This document shows, piece after piece, positions 37,672-51,688 of a stretch of DNA of 64,000 nucleotides (the first letter of the stretch is position 1; the number at the start of each line of letters is the position of its first letter). The DNA is from Henckelia pumila. Its lineage: Eukaryota > Streptophyta > Magnoliopsida > Lamiales > Gesneriaceae. Below the pieces are notes generated by a model. That model was not told the DNA's origin and ran no database searches. It was given only the letters and a program-made list of their open reading frames with translations. The stretch spans positions 9,362,001 to 9,426,000 of the forward strand of contig NW_027331831.1 in the NCBI RefSeq assembly GCF_033568475.1. Reading direction: 5' to 3'. The translations under genes and the position numbers were made by a program.

Positions 37672-38840
37672 TGCTATATGTATATAGACTTTTACATAGA
37701 GGTGTACACGCCCTATTAAATTAGAAAAGAATTTCAAATTTTTTTTAAAAAAAAAATTTCAACCTACAATTTTTTGTTTTACTCAAAAAACTTTTTAAGA
37801 AAATATTATTATTTTTTATTACTTACTTATAGAATTAATTTTACTTAGTTTCACAAAAATAATTATTTTATAAAATTTTAAAATATAATTATGAAAATAT
37901 AATTATTAATTGATTTAAAAAATAATAATTGTCTATTTTTTTATAGAAAATATATTTTAAATTTTTAAAATTAAAATTTTAAATTTAAATCATATATAAG
38001 CGAGATTTATTATTATATATTTAAATTTATTATGGATAAAATATATATTTAAACTAAAATATATTTAATATTATTATGTGTAATAATTAATTATTTTGTT
38101 AAAAAAATAAAAAATAAAATCATATATGTTTATGTTGATCGTGTTAGTCGAGTTCGAGTCGATCGCTATTAATTTATTCGGATTTGTTTGAGAAATTTAT
38201 AAAAAAAATTTGTACTTATTTCTAGAATTAAGAAATAATTACTATATTTTTATATATTGTATGTTTGAAAAAAAATATTGTATATTGTATCATATATTTT
38301 TAACATATAATAATTATTTTGTAAAACATTGATTTTTAAAAATAATTTTTATTGTGTGTAGTAAGTTTATTTTAAATTTTGTATACTTGAACTTTCAAAT
38401 TTAAGTTATATAGAACTATATAAGTGAGATTTTGTTATTATGTATTTAAATCAAAATATATTAATTATTATTATGTGTATTTAATTATTTTGTTAAAAAT
38501 TTATAAAAAATCAAATATTTTGTGTCTAACCTGAACCCCAAAAATCAATCTTAATCTGATAGTAACTGATCAACTTGGGTCGGGTTCAATTTTGACACCC
38601 CTAAAATTTCACAATAAATAATTAAATTAATAATAATAATATTTTCGTTAAGAGTTTTTTTCAAAAAGATAAACAATTGTAAGTTGAAAATAAAAATATT
38701 TTAAAAGAATTTGATATATTTTTTTGAGCAAGAAAAAAATTGTAGGTTGAAAAAAAATAAATATTAAAAGAATTTGAAATTCTTTCCTAATTTAATAGGG
38801 CGTGTACACCTCTATGTAAGAGTCTATGTGCATATAGCAT
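37672..38840. mobile_element. Fold-back / long-TIR DNA element
   Basis: The left end (TGCTATATGTATATAGACTT, then CATAGAGGTGTACACGCCC) and the right end are inverted repeats matching over roughly 100 bp with a few changes. The similarity continues more weakly into AT-rich arms. No transposase frame and no clear target duplication are seen. Inside the right half, GGGTCGGGTTCAATTTTGAC resembles the end of another common plant MITE, so there may be a nested relic. Confidence 0.7.
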
Positions 38841-39017
38841 TGTCATATATTTGCATTAAAAACTAATATTTGTATAGAATGTTATATTTTTATGGATCAA
38901 ATTGGTTGTGTTCATAATTTTTTTCTCATATCATAATATTTGTATTTTGTGTTGTATTTTTATAATCTTAATTCAAAAATATGATTTGTATTTGTTACCA
39001 TGTAAATTAGTTAAAGG

Positions 39018-39299
39018 TGTTGAAAATATATATAAATATATATTATTATTTATTGTTGAATGTTGAAAGTTGAAAGTTGAAAATTGAGTTGTAAAATATT
39101 GAAAATTAGTGTGTGATGATGTAATTAATGATGTATTAATTTTTGACTAATCTCCAATTGAGATCTATAAATAGGTCTCTCCATTTGTGTAGAAAAACAC
39201 AATTGTGAAGAGAGAAAAATTTTATAAAGTGTAGAATTTGATAAATTTTGAGTTTTTGAGTTTTTACTTTTTACCGTAAATTTTTACGTTTTCACAACA
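39018..39299 (+). repeat. 5' LTR of the copia element
   Basis: Starts TGTTGAAAATATATAT and ends TTTTCACAACA. It has a TATA-like CTATAAATAGG near 39165, as expected for the U3/R border. Confidence 0.95.
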
Positions 39300-39559
39300 C
39301 GTTATCAGCACGATCGCTCGAAGGTTCTCTATATTTTCCGACGCTCCAAAATACAAGAAGAAGTCAAAAATATTCAACAAATAAGAATTTTTATTTTACT
39401 GTTTATATATTTTTATTGTGTATATATTAATATATAATATCATGTTATGAAAAAATAAGTTTTTTTCAAAACTTGTTATAAATCCTGGGAGGATGTTAAG
39501 ACGACATCCCACACTCCCGGTAAGGGATACGACAAGTATAAAAGCCTCTAAGGTTTTTA

Positions 39560-39880
39560 AACAATAACGTGATATATATTTATTATGTATATATATATTA
39601 ACTATATTAATATATAATTTCATGTTATTATATAAAAGGTTGTCTATGACACTGACCTTATAATAACGTGATATGATATATATTATTGTGTATTTATATA
39701 CTAACCATATTTGTATAATCTCATGTTATTATATAAAAGGTTGTATACGACACCGATCTTATAATAATGTGATATGATATACTATACCTGACTTTATACT
39801 AACTATATTGGTATAATTTCACAACATTATAAAAGGCTGTCTACGACACTGACCTTATAATAATGTGATATGATATACAT
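39560..39880 (+). repeat. Tandem repeat of about 100 bp in the copia leader
   Basis: Three full units, each ending with the pattern AAAAGG(T/C)TGT...ACGACAC(T/C)GA(C/T)CTTATAATAA and starting AATAAYGTGATATGATATA, followed by part of a fourth. They lie between the primer site and gag. Units have diverged from each other more than the LTRs have, so the array is older than this insertion. Confidence 0.8.
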
Positions 39881-40295
39881 AATTATTTAATTATGATTAT
39901 CATTATATGCATTACATGATTATCACGAATTTTTATTCAACACATACTCAATTTTTTCTTTACCCCCAACAGTCACAAACGGTAACAAAACGGCTAGTTT
40001 TTGCCCTATAAATATGTTCACTCAAACTCATTTTCAATCACACCAAATTCATTCTTTCTCTCAAAATATTTTATCCTCGGTTTTTTCGAAGATGGAGATG
40101 ATGACATTTATAAGGATATTTTTCATAACGACTATGATCATCATGCTCACGAGTCTTTTACTCACCAGTGATTTTCCAACACATATTTTTTTTCTATTTG
40201 TATACGCACTTGTAATTTACGTTCTTCCATTATTTTGTATTGTCATATTTATGGAAATTAACTAATAAAATGCATTGTTATTTTCTAGTACCACC

Positions 40296-41330
40296 ATGTC
40301 GAACTTGGCGAAACTCGAATTCATTGCACTTGATATAACCGGAAAGAATTATATGCCATGGACCCTCGATGTAGAAATGCATCTCGAGTCATTGGGTCTT
40401 AACGAAACTATCAAAGAAAATAACATATCATCCTCACAAGATAAAGCAAAAGCAATGATATTTTTACGCAGACATCTTGATGAGGGGTTGAAATGTGAAT
40501 ATTTGACCGAAAAAGACCCAATGATTTTGTGGAAAGGGTTAAAAGAACGTTTTGAGCATATACGGGAAGTTATACTTCCGACCGCACGAGATGAATGGAA
40601 TACTTTAAGATTCCAATATTTTAAAAAGGTGAGTGATTATAATTTTGCGATGTATCGAATTGTCTCACAGCTGAAATTTTGTGGGCATAATATTACTGAG
40701 ATTAAAATGCTTGAAAAGACATTTTTCACATTCCACGCATCAAATATAACTCTACAACAGCAATATAGAGTGCGTGGATTTTCAAGATACTCAGAACTCA
40801 TCGCATGTTTACTCGTGGCGGAAAAGAATAATGAATTGCTCATGAGAAATCATTAGTCCAGACCTACTGGTTCAACGGCATTTCCTGAAGCAAATGTCGT
40901 AAGTAAAAATGAAAACCAAAATCAAAGATATAGACAAGATTTTGGTCGAGGTCGTGGACGAGGACGTGGACGTGGGCGTAGAAATGATCGCGGTCGTGGT
41001 CGAGGCCGTGGATTTGAAAATAAAAGAGATAGTTATTTCAATAACTCATCTCAAAGGAACGTCACGAACCACCCACAAAAGAGGCAGCATGATAATACGG
41101 GTGAAAATGAAAATCATCCAAAAAGAACTGAGAGTGTTTGTTATAGATGTGGCACTCCAGGACATTGGTCAAGAACTTGTCGAGCCCCTGAGCATCTGTG
41201 TAAGCTCTATAAAGATTCAATAAAGGGGAAAGAAAAAAAGACCAATTTTACTGAAAACATTGACCATGCAAGTGGTTCAATGAATTTAGATGCTGCCTAC
41301 TTTTTGAATGATTTCGAAGATATTGATTAA
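40296..41330 (+). mobile_element. copia gag region
   Basis: Begins MSNLAKLEFIALDITGKNY, the UBN2-type gag start common in plant copia elements, and ends with a basic Arg/Gly stretch and a CCHC zinc knuckle (CYRCGTPGHWSRTC). The frame is broken. Fossil copy. Confidence 0.85.
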
Positions 41331-41472
41331 ATGTACTGGTGGGAAAAGAATGTAACAATGTAATTTTTATATTATAAAACATATTATATTTTGCATGTAT
41401 TGTTTTATTCTGCAATTAAATTGTAACATATTATAATTTGCATGTATCTTTCTTAATTCATTTTATTGCATA

Positions 41473-44400
41473 TTGTTATTGAAGATCATTATGGAAAATG
41501 CTATGATCAAAGATGGAAATAATGCACTGGAAGTTTGCATACCAGATAGTGGTACAACGCACACTATACTCAGAAATGAAAAATATTTCTTGGAATTAAA
41601 ACCAACAAAAACAATGGTGAATACAATATCAGGTCCTGTAGACTTGATTGAAGGATGTGGCAAAGCACAATTTTTGTTACCTAATGGTACAAAATTTTTG
41701 ATAAATAGTGCTTTATATTCACCACGATCACAAAGAAATTTGTTGAGTTTTAATGATATATATTCTCATGGTTATGATACGGAAACAATAACCGAAGGAA
41801 ATGAGAAATATATGTGTCTTACTACATATAAATCAGGAAAGAAATATGTAGTTGAGAAATTATCAATGCTCCCTACTGGATTGCATTATACACATATAAG
41901 TCCAATCGAATCAAATATGGTTATTGGAAATTCTTCAATACTAACAAATTGGCATGATCGATTGGGACATCCTGGTTCAATAATGATGCGAAGGATTATA
42001 GAAAATACAAGTGGTCATCCACTGAAAGACCAAAAGATCTTTCAGAATAATAAGTTTCAGTGTAAGGCATGTTCTCTGGGGAAACTTATTATAAGACCAT
42101 CACCAGCTAAATCCAAAAGGAATCACCCATATTTCTTGAACGTATTCAAGGTGATATTTGTGGGCCAATTCATCCACCATGTGGACCATTTCGATACTTT
42201 ATGGTATTGATCGATGCCTCTAGCAGATGGTCACATGTATGTTTATTGTCCACTCGGAATGTGGCATTTGCAAAATTGATGGCTCAAATAATAAAATTAC
42301 GGAATCAATTTCCCGAATATACGATCAAGAAAATAAGACTTGATAATGCTGGAGAATTTACTTCCCAGACTTTTAACGACTATTGTATGTCGATGGGAAT
42401 TACTGTTGAACATCCTGTAGCTTATGTTCATACACAAAATGGATTAGCTGAATCATTGATTAAACGTCTGCAGTTGATTGCTAGACCAATGATTATGAGA
42501 ACGAAACTCCCTATTTCTATATGGGGACATGCAATTTTACATGCTGCTGCATTGATTCGCATCAGGCCAAGTGCATATCATAAACACTCCCCATTGCAGC
42601 TTGTATTTGGCAAAGAACCAGATATTTCTCATTTGAGAATTTTTGGATGTATGGTATATGTGCCTATTGCACCACCTCAAAGAACAAAAATGGGACCTCA
42701 AAGAAAGAATGGTATTTATATCGGCTATGATAGTCCATCAATCATTAGATATCTTGAGGTTCAGACAGGCGATGTGTTTACAGCACGGTTTGCTGATTGT
42801 CATTTTGATGAAAATAACTTCCCAATGTTAGGGGGAGAAAAGAAACACATCGAAAAAGAAATCACATGGTATGTACCATCATTATTACATTTGGATCCTA
42901 GAACTAAACAATGTGATAAAGATGTACAGCAAATTGTGCATTTGCAAAGAATAGCAAATCAAATGCCAGATGCATTTGCAGACACAAAAGGGGTAACAAA
43001 ATCATATATACCTGCTGTAAATGCCCCTGCTCGAGTTGAAATTCCAAAGAAACAAAATGAAGACATTCATGATGTCATAAAACGCCTGAAGCGTGGAAGG
43101 CCAATCGGTTCAAAGGATAAAAATCCTCGGAAAAGAAAATACATAGAGAAAAATGATGATCAGAAAATAGAAAATGGTGTTCCAGAAGAAACACACGATG
43201 ATGAAAATATTTTGTCAGAACCACAAACTGACGAGAATCATGAAATCTCTATCAATTATATTAATACTGGAAAAATATGGAACCGAAAGAATGTACAAGA
43301 TATTGATGAGATATTTTCGTACAATGTGGCATGTGACATCGTAAATGAAGATAATGAACCAAAATCTTTTGGTGAATGCAAAACTCGAAAGGATTGGTCA
43401 AAATGGAAAGATGCCATCCAGGTTGAATTAAATTCGCTAAATAAACGTAGTGTTTTTGGACCTATAGTCCTTACACCTAAAGGTGTTAAACCTGTTGGGT
43501 ACAAATGGGTTTTTATTCGAAAGAGAAATGAGAAAAATGAAATAGTGAGATATAAAGCTCGACTTGTTGCACAAGGTTTTTCTCAAAGACTAGGAATTGA
43601 TTATGAAGAAACATATTCTCCTGTTATGGATGCAATTACGTTTCGGTATTTGATCAGTTTAGCAGTGTCTGAAAACTTGAACATGCGTCTAATGGATGTT
43701 GTTACAGCTTATTTATACGGATCACTTGATAGTGATATATACATGAAAATCCCTGAAGGATTTAAGATGCTAGAAGCACAAAGTTCAGAACCCAGAGAAT
43801 TTTATTCTGTGAAATTACAAAGATCATTGTATGGGTTAAAGCAATCCGGCCGAATGTGGTATAATCGGCTAAGTGAACACCTGATGAAAAAGGGATATGT
43901 AAATGATCCAATATGCCCTTGTGTTTTCATCAAGAAAACAACATCGGGATGCGTGATTATTGCTGTATATGTTGATGATTTAAACATCATTGGAACGAAT
44001 AAAGAAATTCAAGAAGTGATGTTATACTTGAAGGAACAATTTGAAATGAAAGACCTTGGAAAAACCAAGTATTGTCTTGGTTTACAAATTGAACAAAAAG
44101 AATGTGGAATTTTTGTTCACCAGTCTAATTATACAGAGAAGGTCCTTAAACGTTTCAATATGGATCAATCAAATCCTTTAAGTACTCCAATGGTTGTCAG
44201 ATCATTGAATATAGAAAAGGATCCATTTCGTCCATGTGAAGATGATGAAGTTGTTCTTGGTCCTGAAGTACCATATCTAAGTGCCATTGGTGCCCTTATG
44301 TATCTTGCAAATTGCACTAGACCAGACATATCTTTTGCAGTAAATTTATTGGCAAGATTCAGTTCATGTCCAACGAAGAGGCACTGGAACGGAATTAAAC

Positions 44401-44936
44401 ATATATTCCATTATTTACGAGGAACAACGGATTTGGGACTTTTGTATCCAAAAGATACAAATCAGAGAATAACTGGTTATGCTGATGCTGGATACTTATC
44501 TGATCCACATAAGGCACGTTCCCAAACCGGATATGTATTTACTCGTGGAGGCACTACAATCTCTTGGCGATCACAGAAACAAACACTTGTTACAACTTCA
44601 TCAAATCATGCCGAGATTATTGCACTACATGAAGCAAGCCGTGAATGTGTCTGGCTTAAATCAATGACTCGGCATATCCAAACTTCTTGCGGATTATCAG
44701 TGGACAAGAATCCAATCACACTGTATGAAGATAATGCCGCATGTGTTGCCCAAATGAAAGAAGGATACATCAAAAGTGACAGAACTAAACATATTCCTCC
44801 TAAATTCTTTGCATACACTCAAGAGCTGGAGAAAAATAAAGATATTGATATCTGTTACATTCAATCAAGTGAGAACTCATCCGATCTCTTCACAAAGGCA
44901 CTTCCCACGGCGATATTCAAAAAAACACATTTATAA
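41473..44936 (+). mobile_element. copia pol region (PR-INT-RT-RNase H)
   Basis: In order: protease with PDSGTTHTI, GAG-preintegrase with WHDRLGHPG, the integrase core, reverse transcriptase with AVYVDDLNIIG, and RNase H with GYADAGYLSDPHKARSQTGY and the EDNAACVAQ block. Integrase before RT is diagnostic for Ty1/copia. Broken copy. Confidence 0.93.
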
Positions 44937-45132
44937 TATTGGGATGCGCAATCTACGAAATATGTGAAGAATCATTCATGTTGACATCAGGGGGAGTTTA
45001 CGTGGCTGCACTCTTTTTTCCTTACTATGGTTTTTGTCCCAATGGGTTTTTTCTAGTAAGGTTTTTAACGAGGCAGTATACAACACGTAATGGAGATAGT
45101 CATTCTATCATGATCATCATCACAAGGGGGAG

Positions 45133-45414
45133 TGTTGAAAATATATATAAATATATATTATTATTTATTGTTGAATGTTGAATGTTGAAAGTTGAAAATT
45201 GAGTTGTAAAATATTGAAAATTAGTGTGTGATGATGTAATTAATGATGTATTAATTTTTGACTAATCTCCAATTGAGATCTATAAATAGGTCTCTCCATT
45301 TGTGTAGAAAAACACAATTGTGAAGAGAGAAAAATTTTATAAAGTGTAGAATTTGATAAATTTTGAGTTTTTGAGTTTTTACTTTTTACCGTAAATTTTT
45401 ACTTTTTCACAACA
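45133..45414 (+). repeat. 3' LTR of the copia element
   Basis: Same length as the 5' LTR and nearly identical. Preceded at once by the purine run AAGGGGGAG and followed by the target duplicate AAAGG. Confidence 0.95.
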
Positions 45415-45664
45415 AAAGGTTTATTATTTGACTTATTCATATTGGCTGCTAAGTTGTGGAAGATTTAGGAACATGGGGGTGGGCCCACTTAATGAAATTC
45501 CCGTAAATTGTGGAGAGTAACGCTTACGTGACACGTTTTTATTCGTAACACGAGTCAACCCTATCCATATTTATAATAATAAGTAATATTTTTGACATAA
45601 AATGTAATACTTTTTAATGGATAACTCATATAAGAGACTCGTCTCAAAAAATGATCATTGAGAC

Positions 45665-47019
45665 TGTCACGCCCCGAGACCGAGACGTGCCACCGGCGTT
45701 GTTTCAAATTCACAAAAATTATAAAACAACCAGCCTCGTAGTACAGTAGATACCAAACCGGTCTATTATCATAAATAAACTCCAAAACATTGTCTTTACA
45801 ACTCGATAAATCCAAAATAACAAAACAAATGCGAAAGCGTCTAAAAACTTAATAATAAAACATAAATGCCAAAATCCCGAAAATAAACATAACGAAATTT
45901 AGTCTTAATAATATCTCTATCACCATCCCCAAAACATATCTTGCTCACGAACTTCTACATCATCATCTTCATAATCTGGGAGGGAAAAGTAAGGGGTGAG
46001 TGTTTTGGGAAACACTCAGCAAGTGGGGGCCGATCGATCATACCAAAATATATACATATATATATATATATATTTATTTCAAAAACTCATGAATTAATTT
46101 AAATTATAAACATTTCATATCATGTCTCAACATAGCATAGCATAAATAACATCATAACATATTTGACATGACATAACATAATCTTTGACAAGACACTGAA
46201 ATTCCTCTCATTACCCGTGGCTAACTGATCAGTCCCCTATATGTAATCCCTCTAAGGGGTGAGGTCATAGAACGGTTATTATACCCACCGTATCAGGGCC
46301 ATAACATAACATGGTTCGGAAATTCCCTTTCCACTCATAATTTGAGTCCTAACAGTGTCAAAACATATTTTCAATAAAACACCATCATGAACAATATTAA
46401 ATAACAAACTTCCAACGATTAACATGAACGATCGAAATTTTAAAGCATACATATTATTTTAAAACGTAAGCCCACTTACCGAAATTATTTGCGCGATTAG
46501 CAGGCGAAACCTTGACAGCAAGTTAGGAGCAAGACCCTCGAAAATTCAGATTTGACTTTTCGAAAATTCAATCGATCTCTAAGCAATCTTTCTCCACAAA
46601 ATCCTAATCCACTAATCTTATAGATTAGGGGTAAAATGGCAGATTAGTTACTTAATTAGTACAACAGGTTTTCGAAAATGGCAAGGGAAAAGGACAAAGG
46701 CTGACATACCTCTCAAGCCAAAAACAAAGTGCTTTCCCAATTCCTACACGTGACCAAGAAGAAAGGTGATCCAATCACAAGTCTTCTTTCTCCTCAAACT
46801 CTTTAGCCTTATCCTTCGAGATTAAAGGAAGAAAATCTGCCTTCATAAATCTTGATTTAGATGCTGCCAATAACAAGATTCGGGTCCAAGGTTTCCGCTA
46901 TTACCGAGTATTCACGAGAATGTAAGATGCTTGTTTCCATGTGGAGAGTTATTCTTTGCATAATCTGAGAGATCTTCCATATTTGTGAAATCTTGCTGAC
47001 CAAGTTTCGGGATTTTACA
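45665..47019 (-). repeat. 3' LTR of the gypsy element
   Basis: 1355 bp, next to the polypurine tract at 47020-47030. Differs from its partner by about ten substitutions and by the length of an AT microsatellite near 46055-46072. Confidence 0.95.
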
Positions 47020-48958
47020 TCCCTCCCTCCTTATGAGAAGTTTCGTCCTCGAAACTTGAATTAACTTGCTCTTCAAATAAATAGGGATACTTCTCCTGCA
47101 TCTTTTCTTTCAATTCCCATGTAGCTTCTCTTTCAGTGTGATTTGACCATTGTACTTTGACATAAGGAATCGTCCTTCGCCTAAGAACTTGGTCCATGGT
47201 ATCCACTATTCGAATAGGGACTTCTTCATATTTCAGCTCTTCATTCAGATTCCCATCAGTCACTAGTGGCTCTGCTTCCAAGATATGACTTGAGTTGGGA
47301 ACATATTTTCTTAGCTGCGACACATGGAACACATTGTGAACTCTTGACATAGCAGGTGGTAAAGCTAGTCGATAAGCCAATGTTCCCACTTTGTCGAGAA
47401 TCTCAAATGGTCCCACATATCTCGGGTTCAATTTTCCAGCTCTGCAAAATCTCACGACTCCTTTCATAGGTGAAAGTTTGACATAAGCCTTTTCGTCAAC
47501 TTCAAATTCCAAAGGTCTCCTTTTTAAGTCCGCCCAACTTTTCTGGCGATCTTGTGCCACTTTAAGTTTCTCCTTGATTATTGCAACCTTTCCCACTGTT
47601 TCTTGAATAATTTCGGGTCCAATAACAGCCTTCTCTCCGACTTCATCCCAATAAAGAGGAGAACGGCATTTTCTCCCATACAGCGCTTCATACGGAGCCA
47701 TTCCAATGTTGCTATGGTAGCTGTTGTTGTAAGCAAACTCAATTAAAGGTAAATGTTCGCTCCAATTGCTGCTAAAATCCAGGGCACATGCCCGCAGCAT
47801 ATCTTCAAGGGTTTGGATTGTCCGATCAGTTTGGCCATCGGTTTGAGGGTGATAAGCCGTACTGAGTGTAACTTTACTCCCCATAGCTTCCTGAAAGCTC
47901 TTCCAAAAGCGCGATACAAATCTTGGATCTCTGTCAGACAAGATACTGACTGGAACCCCATGTAGCCGTACTATGTTATCCATATATAGCGTAGCTAATT
48001 TGTCCAAACTATACTTCATGCGTACTGGTAGGAAATGCGCAGATTTTGTGAGTCTATCTACGATCACCCAAATACCATCATGCCTCTGCTTTGATTCAGG
48101 GAGTCCTACTACAAAATCCATGAAAATGTGCTCCCATTTCCATTCCGGGATTTTTAATGGTTGGAGTAGCCCTCCAGGTCGCTGATGTTCTGCTTTAACC
48201 TGTTGGCATACTTGACACTTAGAGACGAATTCTGCGACATCCTTCTTCATTCCATTCCACCAAAAATTCCCTTTTAGATCTCTATACATCTTTGTACTCC
48301 CCGGATGTACTGAAAACTTTGACTTGTGTGCTTCAGACATGACTTCATTCCGAAGATCATTGACGTCCGGTACCCATAAACGTTCTTTCATCCATAGGAC
48401 TCCTTTTTCATCCACTTGAAAGTCTGGTAATTTTCCCTCCTTGATTTGTTCCTTGAAATTGGTCAACGACGGATCTATCTCTTGACTCAATTTGATTGTT
48501 TCTCGGAGACACGGTTGAGCCGTTAATGAAGCTAGAATATTTTTGCTCATGTTCTTTCGACTCAAGGCGTCGGCCACTTTATTGGCCTTACCTGGATGGT
48601 AGCTTATGATTAGATCATAATCTTTTAAGAGTTCGATCCATCTTCTTTGTCTCATATTCAGCTCCTTTTGCGTGAATAAATACTTGAGACTTTGGTGATC
48701 AGTGAAAATTTCATACTTGGCACCGTAGAGGTAATGTCTCCAAATTTTCAGTGCGAACACCACTGCTGCTAACTCAAGATCATGAGTGAGGTAGTTTTTC
48801 TCATGAGGTTTCAATTGTCTAGATGCGTAGGGGATCACTCTCCCTTCTTGCATTAGCACGCATCCCAAACCTTCCTTTGATGCATCACTATAAATTGCAA
48901 AATCTTTTCCTTCCTCGGGTAGCACTAGTACTGGTGTAGATGCTAACCTTTCTTTCAA
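47020..48958 (-). mobile_element. gypsy RNase H, integrase and chromodomain region
   Basis: Starts in RNase H ([17 protein letters not shown] and [11 protein letters not shown]), followed by the integrase HHCC zinc site ([25 protein letters not shown]), the catalytic core with D, D and E in [15 protein letters not shown] and [19 protein letters not shown], and a C-terminal chromodomain-like block ([34 protein letters not shown]). The last marks the chromovirus branch. Fossil copy. Confidence 0.93.
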
Positions 48959-48999
48959 GGTCCCGAAACTCTTTTCACAGTCTTCATTCCAATCGAACT

Positions 49000-49764
49000 T
49001 TACGTTCTTTTGGTGAGTTTTGTAAGAGGTATAGCTATTGAGGAAAATCCTTCTACAAATTTTCGATAATAGCCAGCCAACCCCAGGAAGCTTCGAATTT
49101 CGGTCACTGACTTGGGTCTGGGCCAGTCTGTTATTGCTTCAACTTTCTTGGGATCCACTGAGACTCCGGCTGCTGAGATAATATGTCCCAAGAATGCCAC
49201 ACTCCTTAACCAAAATTCACACTTCTTGAATTTGGCATAGAGTTTATTCTCCCTTAAGGTTTGCAGTGTAATACGAAGATGTTCTTTGTGATCCTCTTCA
49301 CTAGGTGAGTATACGAGGATATCATCAATAAAAACCACCACGAACCTATCAAGAAACTGTTTGAACACTCGGTTCATGAGGTCCATGAATGCTGCAGGGG
49401 CATTTGTCAAGCCGAACGGCATTACTAAAAATTCGTAGTGCCCATATCTTGTTCGGAAAGCCGTCTTTGGAATATCTTCTGTCTTGACCTTTAACTGGTG
49501 ATAGCCCGACCGCAGATCTAGTTTGGAGAAAACAGTAGCTCCTTTAAGTTGATCGAACAAGTCATCTATCCTTGGAAGTGGATACTTGTTCTTGATTGTG
49601 ATCTTGTTGAGCTCTCTATAATCTATACACGTTCTCATGCTTCCAACTTTTTTCTTGACAAATAAGACTGGGGCTCCCCATGGGGATGCACTCGGTCTAA
49701 TTTGCTTTTTGTCCAGAAGCTCTTGTAGTTGCTCCTTCAATTCCTTGAGTTCCGCTGGTGCCAT
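49000..49764 (-). mobile_element. gypsy reverse transcriptase region
   Basis: Classic Ty3 RT blocks: [74 protein letters not shown] and [14 protein letters not shown]. Part of a broken pol. Confidence 0.93.
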
Positions 49765-49824
49765 TCGGTAAGGAGCTTTCGAAATTGGAGTAGCTCCAGG
49801 CTCTAGCTGAATCTCAAATTCAAT

Positions 49825-51456
49825 CTATCGATCTGGAACCATTCCGGGTAGTTCCTCTGGAAAGACATCCGGAAACTCTCGTACAATCGGAAGGTCTTCT
49901 AGTTTGAGCTCTGGCTCTTCTTTTACCTCGCTCACCATAGCTAGGTAAACTTCTTCGCGACCTTTTATCGCCTTCCATGCTTGGGAGGCCGACAAGAGGG
50001 GTTTTCGCGTCTTGGTCTTGCCTTGGAATGTAATTTCTTCGAGGTTTGAGGTTCGAAGTTTAACATTCTTATCCCGACAGTTAACCACTGCATGATTTCT
50101 AGATAACCAATCCATCCCAAGGATGACATCAAATTCTACCATGTTGAGTTCAACCAAATTCGCATCAAAGATTTGTTCACAGACACACATCTTACATTTT
50201 CTATGTATCTTGAGTGTCTCAATTATCTTGTTAGTAGGGGTTGCTACTCTCAGTGGTTCAGTTAGATTCTCAGAGATAAGCCCTATCTTTTTAGTGAATC
50301 TCTTAGATATAAACGAATGAGTGGCACCACAATCAAATAAAACATACGCAGACTTAGTATTGATTAAAATGGTACCTGCCACGACTTCATTCGTATCATC
50401 TTCCTCTTCTTGTGTGATAGCAAACACACGGGCGTTGGGCTTCGTCTCTTTCGGTTGGGCCTGTGCAGCACTACCATTTGGCCCGGTCCTTGGTTTCACA
50501 GGATCAGGACAATCAGACATTCGGTGTCCCAATTTGCCACAGTTAAAACAAGCTCCAGTCTTCCGACGACACTCCCCTTCGTGTCGGAAATTGCAGGTAG
50601 GACATGGTTTGATCATTGGTCGATTAGGCACTGAGGCAGTTCCCTTAAACGATCCACCAGATTGGTTAGGGCGCTTGGGTGTTGTCCCGGTAGCAGAAGA
50701 TTGACCAGACAAAGGTCGTTTTTTCTTGAAGTCGTCTTCCCGACGTTTGATATCCGATTCAGCTCGGATAGCTGCTCCCATCAAGTCTGCAAAATTGGCA
50801 GGTTGAAAAACTGCTAATGCCGACTGGATTCGGCTATTCAACCCCTTTTTGAAACGATGCAGCTTCAGTTCATCATCTCCCATAATAGTAGGGGCATAAG
50901 ACCCTAGCTCATTGAACTTAGAAGTGTACTCCACTACTGTCATATCTGAAGTTTGCGTGAGGTTTTCAAATTCACTTAGCTTCTGAATTCGAACCTCAGC
51001 TGGAAAATATTGCTTCAGGAACGCAGTGCGAAACTGTTGCCATGTGATTGCTCCAGCAGCTAACATAGCAGGCGAGACAGCTTCCCACCATTTCCTTGCT
51101 TTATCCACTAGAAAAGGAATTGTTACCTCCACTTTAAGTGCTTCAGGTACTTCAAGTAAACGCAATTGGTCCTCTATTTTCTTCATCCAATTTCTTCCCA
51201 CCTCTGGGTCAGCATCTCCCTTAAACATTTCAGTTCGGTTCTTACGGAGCGATTCATAATGGAATTTGACTCCGTTCTGAGCAGGTGGGGGAGGTGGCGG
51301 ATTGCCGTTGCCATTGGTATTTCCCATCCCTTGGAGGGTCGTTGCTACAATTACTGCGATAGCCGCAAGATCTTCTCGGCTCAGATTGATTCCTGGAGGT
51401 GGATTTGCATTATCCCCACGATTGTTGTTGCGTGTTCTTGGGAGTTCTCCGGCCAT
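49825..51456 (-). mobile_element. gypsy gag and protease region
   Basis: A retrotransposon gag domain in the first half (KARKWWEAV), a CCHC knuckle CFNCGKLGHRMSDC near residue 300, then the aspartic protease with LFDCGATHSFIS and later ILGMDWLSRNHA. Proline-rich N-terminus. Fossil copy. Confidence 0.92.
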
Positions 51457-51688
51457 TTCCTACAGTAAGGGAGTTCTAAGAGTTTGTCAAAACATGATAC
51501 TTAAAAAGAAAGGAAATAGCAAAATAAAATGAATCAATAAATAATCCCAAGAATAAAATTTATTTTATTGATTCCCAAAATGTCACGAAGATAAGTGAAG
51601 CAAAATAAACCAAGTCTCAAAACATTAAGGTATCATGCTGAATCAAACAAAAACAATGCTGAATAAAAGGACTAAGCTAGATGAAAGC

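Larger units (their letters stand above)
39018..45414 (+). mobile_element. Ty1/copia LTR retrotransposon, nearly complete, young
   Basis: LTRs of 282 bp (39018-39299 and 45133-45414), each TGTTGA...CAACA, differing at about two positions by eye. The 5-bp target AAAGG is repeated at 39013-39017 and 45415-45419. Behind the 5' LTR comes a primer-site-like GTTATCAGCACG and before the 3' LTR a polypurine tract CAAGGGGGAG. Domain order is gag, protease, integrase, reverse transcriptase, RNase H, which is copia. The reading frame is broken in about three places, so this copy should not act alone. Two differences in 282 bp suggest an insertion a few hundred thousand years old at usual plant rates. 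Confidence 0.95.

Noticed and set aside
44939-45181. Frame at the 3' end of the copia element
   Set aside because: Lies in the non-coding tail between pol and the 3' LTR.
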